DNA of 59,798 nucleotides, taken from positions 1 through 59,798 of the forward strand of contig CAJLRL010000013.1 of the NCBI GenBank assembly GCA_905209075.1. Reading direction: 5' to 3'. The DNA is from an uncultured Lachnospiraceae bacterium. Lineage in GTDB: Bacteria; Bacillota; Clostridia; Lachnospirales; Lachnospiraceae. The notes beneath the pieces are model-generated. The model was not told the origin of the DNA. It saw only the letters and a program-made list of their open reading frames with translations, and did no database searches. A program made the translations under genes and the position numbers. Positions 17,892 to 27,205 of this stretch are shown here, piece after piece (positions within the stretch are counted from its first letter, which is position 1; the number at the start of each line of letters is the position of its first letter).

Positions 17892-18701
17892 CTACGATGA
17901 TTTCCTGCCGTATATAAATGTCGTAAAGTATATGACAGACGCGATTATTACTATCATCGGTCCTGTTGCAACATTTGTATAATATGAAACTGCAAGACCC
18001 ACTATTCCGGAAAATACTGAAAACAGTACCGAAAACAGATGATATTCACGCATATTCGAAGATATATTTCTTGATGATGCTGCCGGAAGGATAAGCAATG
18101 CATTTATTATAAGTATTCCTATCCACTTTATGGAGAGCATTACTATAAGCGCCACAAGCACCGCAAAAAGGTTGTCCATAAGCCTTACATGGATCCTCTT
18201 GCTCTTTGCCACAGTCCTGTGAATACAAATCGCATTTAATTTATTAAATCCAACCAGCCAGAATATAATTGTTACAACAAAAATTATAACAAGATATAAT
18301 ATTTCTTTTTTTGTTATGCTAAGGACATCACCGACAAGTATGCTTGAATATTTGCTGAAATTTCCGCCTTTTGATAATATAGCAAGACCAATTGCCACAG
18401 AGCATGACGAAAATACTGAAATTATCGTATCCGTCGATGCCATATTCATGCTTCCTATCTTATTGAGGAGCAGCGCAAAAATGATTGCAAAAATAACCAT
18501 AGATAAAGATGTATCCCCCACACCAAATACAACTCCTACAGCTATTCCTGTCAATGCGGAGTGCCCAAGTGCGTCCGAAAAATATGCCATCTTTTTATTG
18601 ACTATCATAGTTCCCATTATTCCAAATAAAGGGGTAATAATGAGCACTGCGATCAGGGCATTTCTCATAAAGTCAAAACTTAACCAGGAGGCTATATTCA
18701 T
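17892..18701 (-). CDS. Metal ABC transporter permease (ZnuB/AdcB type)
   Basis: The 269-residue integral membrane protein has about eight hydrophobic segments and the ABC-3 family pattern: 'YFSDALGHSALTGIAVG' near residue 40 and 'GILIINALLILPAASSRNIS' near 200. It forms the channel of a zinc or manganese importer with the neighbouring ATPase and binding protein. Its start overlaps the ATPase stop by four bases, which indicates translational coupling. The His-rich loop of the partner binding protein points to zinc. Confidence 0.9.
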   Translation of the reverse strand: MNIASWLSFDFMRNALIAVLIITPLFGIMGTMIVNKKMAYFSDALGHSALTGIAVGVVFGVGDTSLSMVIFAIIFALLLNKIGSMNMASTDTIISVFSSCSVAIGLAILSKGGNFSKYSSILVGDVLSITKKEILYLVIIFVVTIIFWLVGFNKLNAICIHRTVAKSKRIHVRLMDNLFAVLVALIVMLSIKWIGILIINALLILPAASSRNISSNMREYHLFSVLFSVFSGIVGLAVSYYTNVATGPMIVIIASVIYFTTFIYGRKSS

Positions 18702-19465
18702 TTTTCTTCCTCCTCTCTTATCCAGGAATCTTCTCCTGTTGAAAAAATCTGCTCAAATTCAGGACTTTCATATACTTCCTTTACGGTTCCCTGTTTTACT
18801 ATTGTTTTATCGAGAAGGACCACATGATCTGCATACTTTGCCACATAATCAAGGTCATGTGATATAAGTATGATCGCCAGATCATAATTTTTCTTCAGAT
18901 ATTCCATTGTTTTGTAAAACAGTTCCATACCATTCTGATCTATCCCGGATACCGGCTCATCAAGTAAAAGCAGATTAGGCTCATCCATTATCGCCATTGA
19001 TAGCAGCACTCTCTGAAGCTGTCCACCGGAAAGATTACATACCTGCTTATCTATAAGATCCTCCGCCTCAAAAATTGCGAGATTTTCTTTTATCTTTGCC
19101 TCGATCTTTTTGCTTTTCGGCAGAAAAACAGGATAGTTACTCTGGTAACTTGCTATGAGATCATATACACTCACCGGTGTATTTTTCTCGATATTGATCG
19201 ACTGTGGCACATAGCCGATTTTAAGCTTTGCCATATGTCCGTCTTTTGTATCCTTGAATTCGATAGTTCCCGTATGCGGTATATCATCAAGTATCGCCTT
19301 TATAAGTGTAGATTTTCCGGCTCCGTTTTTTCCTATTATGACGTTAAAAGATCCACAGTGGATGTGCAGATTTATATCATGAAGAACTATCTGGTCAGAA
19401 AACCGTACACCTAAATTATTAATTTTTATACAATGAAATCCGCAAGGTTCGATTATTTTTTTCAT
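18698..19465 (-). CDS. Metal ABC transporter ATP-binding protein (ZnuC/AdcC type)
   Basis: The 255-residue cytoplasmic ATPase has Walker A 'IGKNGAGKSTLIKAIL', ABC signature 'LSGGQLQRVLL', Walker B 'LLLLDEPVSGID' and an H-loop 'ILISHDLDYV', all intact. It powers import through the downstream permease. It starts two bases after the binding-protein stop and overlaps the permease start. Confidence 0.93.
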   Translation of the reverse strand: MKKIIEPCGFHCIKINNLGVRFSDQIVLHDINLHIHCGSFNVIIGKNGAGKSTLIKAILDDIPHTGTIEFKDTKDGHMAKLKIGYVPQSINIEKNTPVSVYDLIASYQSNYPVFLPKSKKIEAKIKENLAIFEAEDLIDKQVCNLSGGQLQRVLLSMAIMDEPNLLLLDEPVSGIDQNGMELFYKTMEYLKKNYDLAIILISHDLDYVAKYADHVVLLDKTIVKQGTVKEVYESPEFEQIFSTGEDSWIREEEEK

Positions 19466-19467
19466 GT

Positions 19468-20511
19468 TTAAAATGCACCTTCTATAAGCTTAAAGTTTTT
19501 CTTCATCCCATCTATATAACTATCTTTATCATAATCTCCACGATTTAGCGGATCAATATATACCATTTTTACATCCGTCTCGCGTGATACAGTGTCACCT
19601 AAATCTTTTCCATATAATTCTTCTGCTAATATGACCGATACACCATCATTTTTTACAGCAGCTATTACATCGCTTACTTCCCCTGCACTGACTGAGCGTT
19701 CCTCGTCAAGATCCATAAGATAACGCACATTCATCCCAAAGTCGTCAGCAACATATTCATATGCTTCATGGAAAATTATTATATCTTTTCCATTTGTCTT
19801 TTCCTTTATCTGACTTTCCTCCTGCTCTAATTCTGCAAGTTTCTGGTCATATTCCTTTGCATTTGAATTATATATAGATGCATTTGATGGATCAGCCTCT
19901 GATAAAGCGTCTGCAATTGTAGATACCATAGTTCTGTATCTTGAAACGCTCATCCATGCATGTGCGTTTTCATCTCCGTGATCGTGACCTGCCCCATCGT
20001 GATCATCTGGATCTTCCCCGTCATGATCATGGGTCCCTTCACTGTCTATATCCTGTTCTTCTTCATGGCTATGATCGTTTGTATCTGTTCCATCCCCATG
20101 TACATCAATATCTTCATCATCCTCAGCAATAAGCTGCACATCCCTGCAGGCCTCTGTAACTGTAAGATCCGGATATGCCTTTGCAACATCAGACATGAAT
20201 GATTCTATTCCACCGCCATTTATCACAAACATATCTGCTGTAGATAATAACTTCATATCTTCCGGTGTCAGCTGGAAATCGTGCAGGCATCCTGTCTGCG
20301 GTTCACTTAGATTTTCAAGCGTTACGCCATCTGCTCCATCAACAATATTTAACGTTGCAATGTACATCGGATAAAAAGATGTTACGATTGTAAACCTTCC
20401 TTTTTCTTTCGTGCTGCTGTAGGAGCTGCGTTCATATAGCATGACGAGCATCGTACATACTATTATGATACATAAAAACATTATACCTACAAATCTACAC
20501 TTTTTTTTCAT
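19468..20511 (-). CDS. Zinc-type ABC transporter substrate-binding protein with His/Asp-rich loop
   Basis: This 347-residue cluster A-I metal-binding protein has an N-terminal membrane segment (residues 8-27) with no clear lipobox Cys. Metal-ligand histidines are in 'TGCLHDFQLTPED', 'NAHAWMSVSRY' and 'IIFHEAYEYV'. Between the first two is a long acidic loop with many His-Asp pairs (about residues 135-185, including HDHDGEDPDDHD). In ZnuA/AdcA proteins such a loop gathers zinc, which separates them from manganese binders. It is the first gene of the three-gene importer and starts 38 bases after engB. I see no clear Zur box in that gap. Confidence 0.9.
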   Translation of the reverse strand: MKKKCRFVGIMFLCIIIVCTMLVMLYERSSYSSTKEKGRFTIVTSFYPMYIATLNIVDGADGVTLENLSEPQTGCLHDFQLTPEDMKLLSTADMFVINGGGIESFMSDVAKAYPDLTVTEACRDVQLIAEDDEDIDVHGDGTDTNDHSHEEEQDIDSEGTHDHDGEDPDDHDGAGHDHGDENAHAWMSVSRYRTMVSTIADALSEADPSNASIYNSNAKEYDQKLAELEQEESQIKEKTNGKDIIIFHEAYEYVADDFGMNVRYLMDLDEERSVSAGEVSDVIAAVKNDGVSVILAEELYGKDLGDTVSRETDVKMVYIDPLNRGDYDKDSYIDGMKKNFKLIEGAF

Positions 20512-20549
20512 TCTTTATAATTTCGCCTTTCTGTGACTTGTTGTAGTAA

Positions 20550-21341
20550 TTACTTCTTTTTACCTTTATCTTTGCCCTTATTTTTGCCCTTAGCTTTCTG
20601 TCTGCGCTCAAGAGTTTTCTTTGCAACAGGTTTTCCTGTTTTTTTCCAGCGCTCCTTTTTATTTCCAGCAGCCTTGTCTGAGGCATTGATCTTTGCTTCT
20701 TTTTTTGCCAGACGTTTTGCTTCTTCCTCCTGCTTTATTGCTAAAAGGGTTTCCTCGTCAAAGACAAGTGAATCTATTAAATCCCAGATTTCCTCCCTGC
20801 CCTCTTTTGACATTGATGAGAAGGGTATTATGATCGTATCCGGCTTGACATTTAAAACCTCTCTGATCGCTTTTATATGGGCGTCTATCTGTGTTTTTTT
20901 CAATTTATCTGATTTTGTAGCTATAATTATCGGCGCAAATCCCTGATCTACCATCCAGTCATACATCATTATGTCATTTTCAGACGGGTCATGCCTTATG
21001 TCTATCAGTAAAAATACTGCCTGAAGCTTTTTTGATGTGTGAAGATAGTTTTCGATCATCTGCCCCCACTTTGCCTTTATTTCTATGTTCGCATTGGCAT
21101 AGCCATAACCCGGCAGATCTACCAGATACATAGCATCGTTTACATTGTAAAAATTTATGGTCTGTGTCTTGCCGGGCTGGGAAGAAATTCTGGCAAGTGA
21201 TTTTCTGTTCATAAGCGCATTTATGAGAGATGATTTACCGACATTTGATTTTCCGGCAAAAGCGACCTCATTATACACATTGTCAGGAATCGTGCTTGTG
21301 ATTCCACATACAGTTTCCAGATTTACACTTTTGATTACCAT
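20550..21341 (-). CDS. engB: Ribosome-biogenesis GTPase EngB (YsxC/YihA) with Lys-rich tail
   Basis: This Era-like GTPase is needed for late 50S assembly. The G motifs are visible: 'GKSNVGKSSLINAL' (G1), 'KTQTINFY' (G2 region), 'DLPGYG' (G3), 'ATKSDKL' (G4). The core ends near residue 200. The remaining 60 or so residues are an unusual Lys/Arg-rich tail (for example KAKGKNKGKDKGKKK at the end), so the protein is about 263 residues against the usual 195-200. It follows lon in the tig-clpP-clpX-lon-engB block, a standard Firmicute order. Confidence 0.95.
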   Translation of the reverse strand: MVIKSVNLETVCGITSTIPDNVYNEVAFAGKSNVGKSSLINALMNRKSLARISSQPGKTQTINFYNVNDAMYLVDLPGYGYANANIEIKAKWGQMIENYLHTSKKLQAVFLLIDIRHDPSENDIMMYDWMVDQGFAPIIIATKSDKLKKTQIDAHIKAIREVLNVKPDTIIIPFSSMSKEGREEIWDLIDSLVFDEETLLAIKQEEEAKRLAKKEAKINASDKAAGNKKERWKKTGKPVAKKTLERRQKAKGKNKGKDKGKKK

Positions 21342-21360
21342 TTTTCATCCCTTTCTGCCA

Positions 21361-23673
21361 TTAAACGGCAAATGCCTGTTTTTCAACCTGCTCAAACCTA
21401 TCTACAGGTATAATTTCCATTCCGTCCGTTATCTCATTTGAGATTTCCTCAAGATCTTTTTCGTTGTCTTTTGGGATACAGACAGTTTTTATTCCGATAT
21501 TTTTTGCTGCAAGCAGCTTTTCCTTCAATCCTCCGATTGGAAGAACTCTTCCACGAAGAGTGATCTCACCTGTCATAGCTATATCTGCCCTCACAGGTTT
21601 CTTTGTTATGGCTGAAAGCATCGCTGTCGCCATTGTGATACCGGCTGATGGTCCATCCTTCGGAACTGCCCCCTCCGGTATATGTATGTGTATATCATGT
21701 TCTTTGTAAAATTCCGGCTTAATATCATATTTATCACTTATCGATCTGATATAGCTAAGACCTGCCTGGGCAGATTCTTTCATGACATCGCCCATTTTCC
21801 CTGTAAGTGCAAGTTCTCCCTTGCCCGGAAGCACATTTACCTCAACCTCTAAGGTAACACCACCTACACTGGTCCATGCAAGACCTCTTACAATTCCGAT
21901 ATCTGCCTTATCACTTCTCTTTTCAGGCATATATTTTACATTTCCAAGATAGTCTTTTATATTGTTTTTCTTTATCTTTATGCTCTCTTCATTTTTCTGA
22001 TATATCTGTCTTGCCGCTTTACGGCAAATCTTACCTATAGTGCGCTCTAAGCCTCTGACTCCGGCCTCTCTCGTATAATATCGTATCACGTCACGCAGCG
22101 CACTGTCCGTTATTGTAAGCTGGTCTTTTTTCAGTCCGTTTTTCTCTTTTTGTTTCTCGACAAGGTGTTCCTTTGCTATATGGAACTTTTCATTTTCAGT
22201 ATAGCTTGATACCTCTATAAGCTCCATACGGTCAAGCAGAGGCTTTGGAATATCAGATACTGAGTTTGCTGTGGCAATAAATAAAACTTCCGAAAGATCA
22301 ACCGGCAGTTCCACATAGTGATCCCTGAAACGGCTGTTCTGTTCACTATCAAGCACTTCAAGAAGTGCTGCCGAAGTATCTCCTTTGTAGTCGCTGCTTA
22401 CCTTATCTATCTCATCGAGCAGAATAAGCGGATTAGCTGTTCCTGCTGTCTTTAATGCATTTATGATACGTCCCGGCATCGCTCCGACATAAGTCTTTCT
22501 GTGTCCTCTTATCTCGGCCTCATCCCTTACACCACCAAGGCATATACGGACATATTTCTTTTCAAGTGCTGCCGCTATGGAACGTGCAATACTTGTTTTT
22601 CCTGTTCCGGGTGGTCCCACAAGACATATTATAGGGCTCTCACCCTTATTTGTCAGATTTCTTACTGATAAGAATTCCAGAACTCTTTCTTTTACATCAG
22701 ATAGTCCGTAATGATCATCATTTAAAATTTTTTCTGCACGGTCAAGATCTGTATTGTCTGTCGACATATCATTCCATGGCAGTTCTAAAAGTGTCTCAAT
22801 GTATCCTCTTGCTACAACACTTTCAGAAGAACTTCCGCTTAAATTTCTGTATCTTTCGATTTCTTTTTTAAGCTTCTGCCTTACTTCTTCCGGAGCATTT
22901 AAGCTTTCTGTCTTTTTAAGGAAGTCATCTGCTTCCGAATCTGCATTTTCCCCGAGTTCCTCCCTTATGACACTCATCTGTTCACGAAGAAGATATTCTC
23001 TTTGATGTTTATCAACCTTTTTCTTTACTTTTTGCTGAAAATCATTCTTTATCTGTGTAACATTGATCTGCTTTAAAAGAATTGCGACGATCACCTCGTA
23101 TCTGTCACATATATCCTCTGTTCCCAGCACTTTTTGTTTTTGTGCATATGAAACAGGAAGATTATTTGTAACAAAATCTATTAGCTTTTCTATGTCATCA
23201 TATTTTTCAATCTGCCTGAACAATTCTTTATTCACTTTGCCGACAACGGCCGCATACTTTTCAAAAGATTCCCTGACTCCCACAAGCATAGCTTCCCTGA
23301 CGTCAGAAGGAACGCCCTCAAGATCTGTATTATATGTGCAGATTTCTGCCTCAAGGAAGTCCTCACATCTGGTAAATCCTACAAGCTTTGCCCTGCTTTT
23401 TCCATCTATAAGTATGCGCACCACATCGTTTTGTAATTTTACAACCTGTTTTATCTCTGCAACTATTCCCATCTCATACAGATCAGACTGCATCGGTTCT
23501 TCTACATCCACATCACGTTGTGTGACAAGAAAAATCTTCTGGTCTGCCTGCATGGACTCTTCTACAGCTTTTAGTGAACGATCCCTGCTTATGTCAAAAT
23601 GAGCGATCATTCCCGGCATTATTGACATCCCACGGAGGGCAATAGCCGGCATTACTATCGTTATATCTTCCAC
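21361..23673 (-). CDS. lon: ATP-dependent protease La
   Basis: The 770-residue cytoplasmic AAA+ serine protease has an N-terminal substrate domain (about 1-200), coiled coil, Walker A 'GPPGTGKTSIARSIA' near residue 355, Walker B 'LILLDEIDK', and a C-terminal protease domain. The protease domain has the catalytic Ser in 'PKDGPSAGITMATA' and Lys in 'GGLKEKLLAAKNIG'. It degrades misfolded and regulatory proteins. It lies between clpX and engB with short gaps (9 and 19 bases), one operon. Confidence 0.97.
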   Translation of the reverse strand: MEDITIVMPAIALRGMSIMPGMIAHFDISRDRSLKAVEESMQADQKIFLVTQRDVDVEEPMQSDLYEMGIVAEIKQVVKLQNDVVRILIDGKSRAKLVGFTRCEDFLEAEICTYNTDLEGVPSDVREAMLVGVRESFEKYAAVVGKVNKELFRQIEKYDDIEKLIDFVTNNLPVSYAQKQKVLGTEDICDRYEVIVAILLKQINVTQIKNDFQQKVKKKVDKHQREYLLREQMSVIREELGENADSEADDFLKKTESLNAPEEVRQKLKKEIERYRNLSGSSSESVVARGYIETLLELPWNDMSTDNTDLDRAEKILNDDHYGLSDVKERVLEFLSVRNLTNKGESPIICLVGPPGTGKTSIARSIAAALEKKYVRICLGGVRDEAEIRGHRKTYVGAMPGRIINALKTAGTANPLILLDEIDKVSSDYKGDTSAALLEVLDSEQNSRFRDHYVELPVDLSEVLFIATANSVSDIPKPLLDRMELIEVSSYTENEKFHIAKEHLVEKQKEKNGLKKDQLTITDSALRDVIRYYTREAGVRGLERTIGKICRKAARQIYQKNEESIKIKKNNIKDYLGNVKYMPEKRSDKADIGIVRGLAWTSVGGVTLEVEVNVLPGKGELALTGKMGDVMKESAQAGLSYIRSISDKYDIKPEFYKEHDIHIHIPEGAVPKDGPSAGITMATAMLSAITKKPVRADIAMTGEITLRGRVLPIGGLKEKLLAAKNIGIKTVCIPKDNEKDLEEISNEITDGMEIIPVDRFEQVEKQAFAV

Positions 23674-23682
23674 GCGTATCTC

Positions 23683-24951
23683 CTATGAAGCCTGCTCCTC
23701 AATGTATTCATGTGATTCCTCTTCTCCATCAAGGGCTAAGTTTTTTTCTACAATGTCTTTATCTATAACATATCTGCTTATAGATTCATCTGATGGGACT
23801 TTATACATTATGTCAAGCATCACAGCTTCCATTATCGCACGAAGACCTCTTGCGCCGGTCTTTCTCTCAAGTGCTTTGTCAGCTATCGCATTTACAGCAT
23901 CATCTGTAAATTCAAGTCCTACTCCATCAAGTTCTAAAAGCTTTGTATACTGTTTTACAAGAGAATTTTTTGGTTCCCGTAATATACGGATCAAAGCTTT
24001 TCTGTCAAGTGATTCAAGTGAGACTGTGATCGGCACTCGTCCTATAAACTCAGGAATAAGTCCGAATTTCACGAAATCCTGAGGAAGAGCATGTTTAAAC
24101 GCCTCTCCTACGTTTACCTCTGATTTTGATTTTACATCTGAGTTGAATCCTATTGACGAAGTATCCATTCTGCTCTCTACGATCTTTTCAAGACCATCAA
24201 AAGCTCCTCCACAAATGAAAAGGATATTTGTTGTATCGATAGGTATCAGCTCCTGCTGCGGATGTTTACGTCCTCCCTGTGGTGGAACCGAAGCTACAGT
24301 TCCCTCTAATATCTTAAGGAGCGCCTGCTGTACACCTTCGCCTGAAACATCTCTTGTTATTGAAACATTTTCTGATTTCTTTGTGATCTTGTCGATTTCG
24401 TCTATATAAACAATACCATGTTCTGCCCTTGCAACATCATAATCAGCTGCCTGTATAAGTTTAAGGAGGATATTTTCTACATCCTCTCCGACATATCCAG
24501 CTTCTGTAAGTGTCGTGGCATCGGCTATGGCAAATGGTACATTTAATATCCTTGCCAGTGTCTGTGCAAGGAGTGTTTTACCTGAACCTGTAGGTCCAAG
24601 CATAAGGATATTGCTCTTCTGAAGCTCCACATCCAGATCTGCTCCGGCAAGAACTCTCTTATAGTGATTATATACAGCAACAGACAGCACCTTTTTTGCC
24701 TGATCCTGTCCGATAACATAATCATCCAGAAATGATTTTAATTCTTCAGGTTTTAAGAGGTTGATATCCTCCTTTGCTTCTGCTTTTCCGCCGCCATTCT
24801 CGACCGCTTCTTCCTCAAGAATTTCTGCACATATATCTATGCACTCATCACAGATGAATGCTCCGTTGGGTCCCGAAATCAAGCGGGCAACCTGCTCCTG
24901 TGTCTTTCCACAAAAAGAGCAGCGTATTTTTCCATCATTTTTACCTGCCAT
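23683..24951 (-). CDS. clpX: ATP-dependent Clp protease ATP-binding subunit ClpX
   Basis: The 422-residue AAA+ unfoldase feeds substrates to ClpP. The N-terminal zinc-binding domain has four Cys (CSFCGK ... CDECIDIC). Walker A is 'GPTGSGKTLLAQTLA', Walker B 'IVYIDEIDKI', with the pore-loop 'GYVGEDVE' and the 'FIGRVPI' sensor region; an IGF-type ClpP loop is expected. It lies downstream of clpP. The 67-base gap contains a GAGGG/CCCTC hairpin without a T run, then an AAGGAGA ribosome site. Confidence 0.97.
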   Translation of the reverse strand: MAGKNDGKIRCSFCGKTQEQVARLISGPNGAFICDECIDICAEILEEEAVENGGGKAEAKEDINLLKPEELKSFLDDYVIGQDQAKKVLSVAVYNHYKRVLAGADLDVELQKSNILMLGPTGSGKTLLAQTLARILNVPFAIADATTLTEAGYVGEDVENILLKLIQAADYDVARAEHGIVYIDEIDKITKKSENVSITRDVSGEGVQQALLKILEGTVASVPPQGGRKHPQQELIPIDTTNILFICGGAFDGLEKIVESRMDTSSIGFNSDVKSKSEVNVGEAFKHALPQDFVKFGLIPEFIGRVPITVSLESLDRKALIRILREPKNSLVKQYTKLLELDGVGLEFTDDAVNAIADKALERKTGARGLRAIMEAVMLDIMYKVPSDESISRYVIDKDIVEKNLALDGEEESHEYIEEQAS

Positions 24952-25018
24952 TATTTAATCTCCTTCTATGCGGCTTGAGGGCATCCCAAATGGGGTACCC
25001 TCTATAATAAATTAAAAT

Positions 25019-25600
25019 TTATCTGTGTGTGATAACACTGTCTATAAGTCCGTATTCAGCGGCTTCCTGTGCTGACATGTAGTTATCTCTTTCTGTATCT
25101 GCTGCAATTGTTTCATAAGGCTTTCCTGTGTTTGCTGCAAGGATTTCATTTAATCTCTTCTTTGTCTTTAATATATTCTCTGCTGCAATCTGGATCTCTG
25201 TTGCCTGACCTTTGGCTCCGCCTGATGGCTGGTGGATCATGATCTCAGCGTTAGGAAGAGCATATCTTTTTCCCTTAGCTCCACCTGAAAGAAGGAAAGC
25301 TCCCATACTTGCTGCAAGTCCGATACAGATCGTTGATACATCACATTTGATGTACTGCATTGTATCATAGATTGCAAGACCTGCTGTAACCATTCCTCCC
25401 GGAGAGTTGATGTATAAATGAATATCCTTATTTGGATCCTCCGACTCAAGGAATAAAAGCTGTGCGACAACAAGGCTTGCTGTTGTCTCATTTACTTCCT
25501 CTCCTAAAAATATAATACGATCTTTTAAAAGTCTCGAATATATATCGTAATTACGTTCTCCTCTGCTTGTCTGTTCAATGACGTAAGGTACTAAACTCAT
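25019..25600 (-). CDS. clpP: ATP-dependent Clp protease proteolytic subunit
   Basis: The 193-residue serine peptidase forms two stacked heptamers. The catalytic Ser is in 'GLAASMGAFLL', His in 'IMIHQPSGG' and Asp further down near 'TERDNYMSA'. Length is normal. It follows tig and precedes clpX. A hairpin with a T-rich tail lies between tig and clpP (25626-25662). An AAAGGAGG ribosome site precedes the ATG. Confidence 0.97.
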   Translation of the reverse strand: MSLVPYVIEQTSRGERNYDIYSRLLKDRIIFLGEEVNETTASLVVAQLLFLESEDPNKDIHLYINSPGGMVTAGLAIYDTMQYIKCDVSTICIGLAASMGAFLLSGGAKGKRYALPNAEIMIHQPSGGAKGQATEIQIAAENILKTKKRLNEILAANTGKPYETIAADTERDNYMSAQEAAEYGLIDSVITHR

Positions 25601-25625
25601 AAATAATATCCTCCTTTATAAAAGT

Positions 25626-25662
25626 TTAAAAGACCGGCCCAGAAATTGCTTCTGAGCCAGTC
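25626..25662 (-). terminator. Intrinsic terminator or attenuator between tig and clpP
   Basis: On the minus strand GACTGGCTCAGAA and TTCTGGGCCGGTC form about 13 pairs (with G-U) around a short loop, then TTTT. No promoter fits in the few bases before clpP, so a partial terminator giving more tig than clpP message is likely. Confidence 0.65.
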
Positions 25663-25689
25663 CATCTAATTCCATTGTGTGCAGGAATC

Positions 25690-27027
25690 TTATTCTTCAG
25701 TAGACTCTTCTTTAGCGGCATCAGTTTTTCTCTTAGCTTTAGCGCGCTCTTTGATGTTGTCCATGATAAGATCAACTGCTTTAGTGATAGCGATGTCTTT
25801 CTTCATTGACTCTTTCTCTGCATCACCCATGTATTCTTTAAGTTTATCCGGCTCCATTCCGTAAGCCTTAGCCATCTTCTCAACTTCTGCATCTACATCT
25901 GCATCTGTCACTTCGATGTTCTCATCCTTAGCGATCTGCTCAAGTACAAGACTGCTCTGGATACGTGTTAAAGCTTCAGGACGAACCTGCTCTTTTAACT
26001 GATCTACAGTCATTCCTGAGAACTGTAAGTACTGCTCCATTGTAAGACCACTCTGTGCGATTCTCTGTGCAAATTCCTCAACCATTGTCTCACACTGTGT
26101 ATTGATCATAGCCTCTGGAATGTCCATCTTAGACTTGTCGATGATCTTTTTGATTGCCTCATCTTCTTTAGTCTTCTTAGCTTCTGTTTCTTTTTTCTCT
26201 GTGAGGTTTTTCTTAAGCTCCTCTTTGTACTCAGCTAATGTGTCAACACCAGCTGCATCCTGTGCGAACTCATCATCAAGCTCAGGAAGCTCTTTTGTTT
26301 TGATCTCGTTGATCTTAACCTTGAATGTAGCTGGCTTTCCTGCAAGGTCTTCTGCCTGATATTTCTCTGGGAATGTAACGTTTACTTCTACTTCATCCCC
26401 TGTGTTCTTTCCTACTAACTGATCCTCGAATGTATCGATGAATGTATGTGATCCAATCTCTAATGGATGGTTCTCACCTTTTCCACCTTCGAATGCTACG
26501 CCATCAACAAATCCCTCGAAGTCGATAACTGCTGTATCTCCCTCTGCAACAGGACGATCTGTAACTGTAACTGTTCTTGCGTTTTTGTTTCTCTGGTTCT
26601 CAAGTTCAGCGTCAACTTCTTCGTCTGTAACTGTTGTGTCGATCTTTGTAACAGTAACACCCATGTATTTTCCAAGTGTTACTTCCGGTCTTACAGCAAC
26701 TTCTGCTGTATAAATAAATTCTTTTCCTTTTTCAATCTGTACTACATCTACTGTAGGACGTGAAACGATGTCTACACCGCTCTCATCAATTGCTGCAGGA
26801 TATGTCTGCTGCATAAGGATGTTTGCTGCGTCCTCGTAGAATACACCAGCTCCATACATTTTTTCGATCATAGCTCTTGGCACTTTTCCTTTACGGAATC
26901 CAGGTACACTGATCTGTCCCTTCTGCTTTTTGTATGCAGAATCCAATGCTTTCTCTAATTCTTCAGCTGAAACGTTAATTGTAAGTTTCGCCATGTTATG
27001 TTCTAAATTCTCAACCTGTACACTCAT
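25690..27027 (-). CDS. tig: Trigger factor, ribosome-bound chaperone
   Basis: The 445-residue prolyl isomerase/chaperone has an N-terminal ribosome-binding domain with the signature 'GFRKGKVPR' near residue 45. The FKBP-like PPIase domain (about 160-245, 'GDTAVIDFEGFVDGVAFEGG') and the long helical C-terminal chaperone domain follow. It binds nascent chains at the ribosome exit. It is the first gene of the quality-control block, with an AAGGAGG ribosome site. The C-terminus is Lys/Glu-rich. Confidence 0.97.
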   Translation of the reverse strand: MSVQVENLEHNMAKLTINVSAEELEKALDSAYKKQKGQISVPGFRKGKVPRAMIEKMYGAGVFYEDAANILMQQTYPAAIDESGVDIVSRPTVDVVQIEKGKEFIYTAEVAVRPEVTLGKYMGVTVTKIDTTVTDEEVDAELENQRNKNARTVTVTDRPVAEGDTAVIDFEGFVDGVAFEGGKGENHPLEIGSHTFIDTFEDQLVGKNTGDEVEVNVTFPEKYQAEDLAGKPATFKVKINEIKTKELPELDDEFAQDAAGVDTLAEYKEELKKNLTEKKETEAKKTKEDEAIKKIIDKSKMDIPEAMINTQCETMVEEFAQRIAQSGLTMEQYLQFSGMTVDQLKEQVRPEALTRIQSSLVLEQIAKDENIEVTDADVDAEVEKMAKAYGMEPDKLKEYMGDAEKESMKKDIAITKAVDLIMDNIKERAKAKRKTDAAKEESTEE

Positions 27028-27205
27028 GTCAATCGTTATCCTCCTTAAAAATATATATGAATGGTATGTACATCATAGTCATTTCCGGGCATTTCCAACT
27101 TTCTAAACCCAGTCATTGGATGATTATATCACAACAAATCCAGTATTTCCAGTACTTTTTACTGAAAATACAGCTTTTCTTCAAAGAATTTATTTTTTCT
27201 ATATT

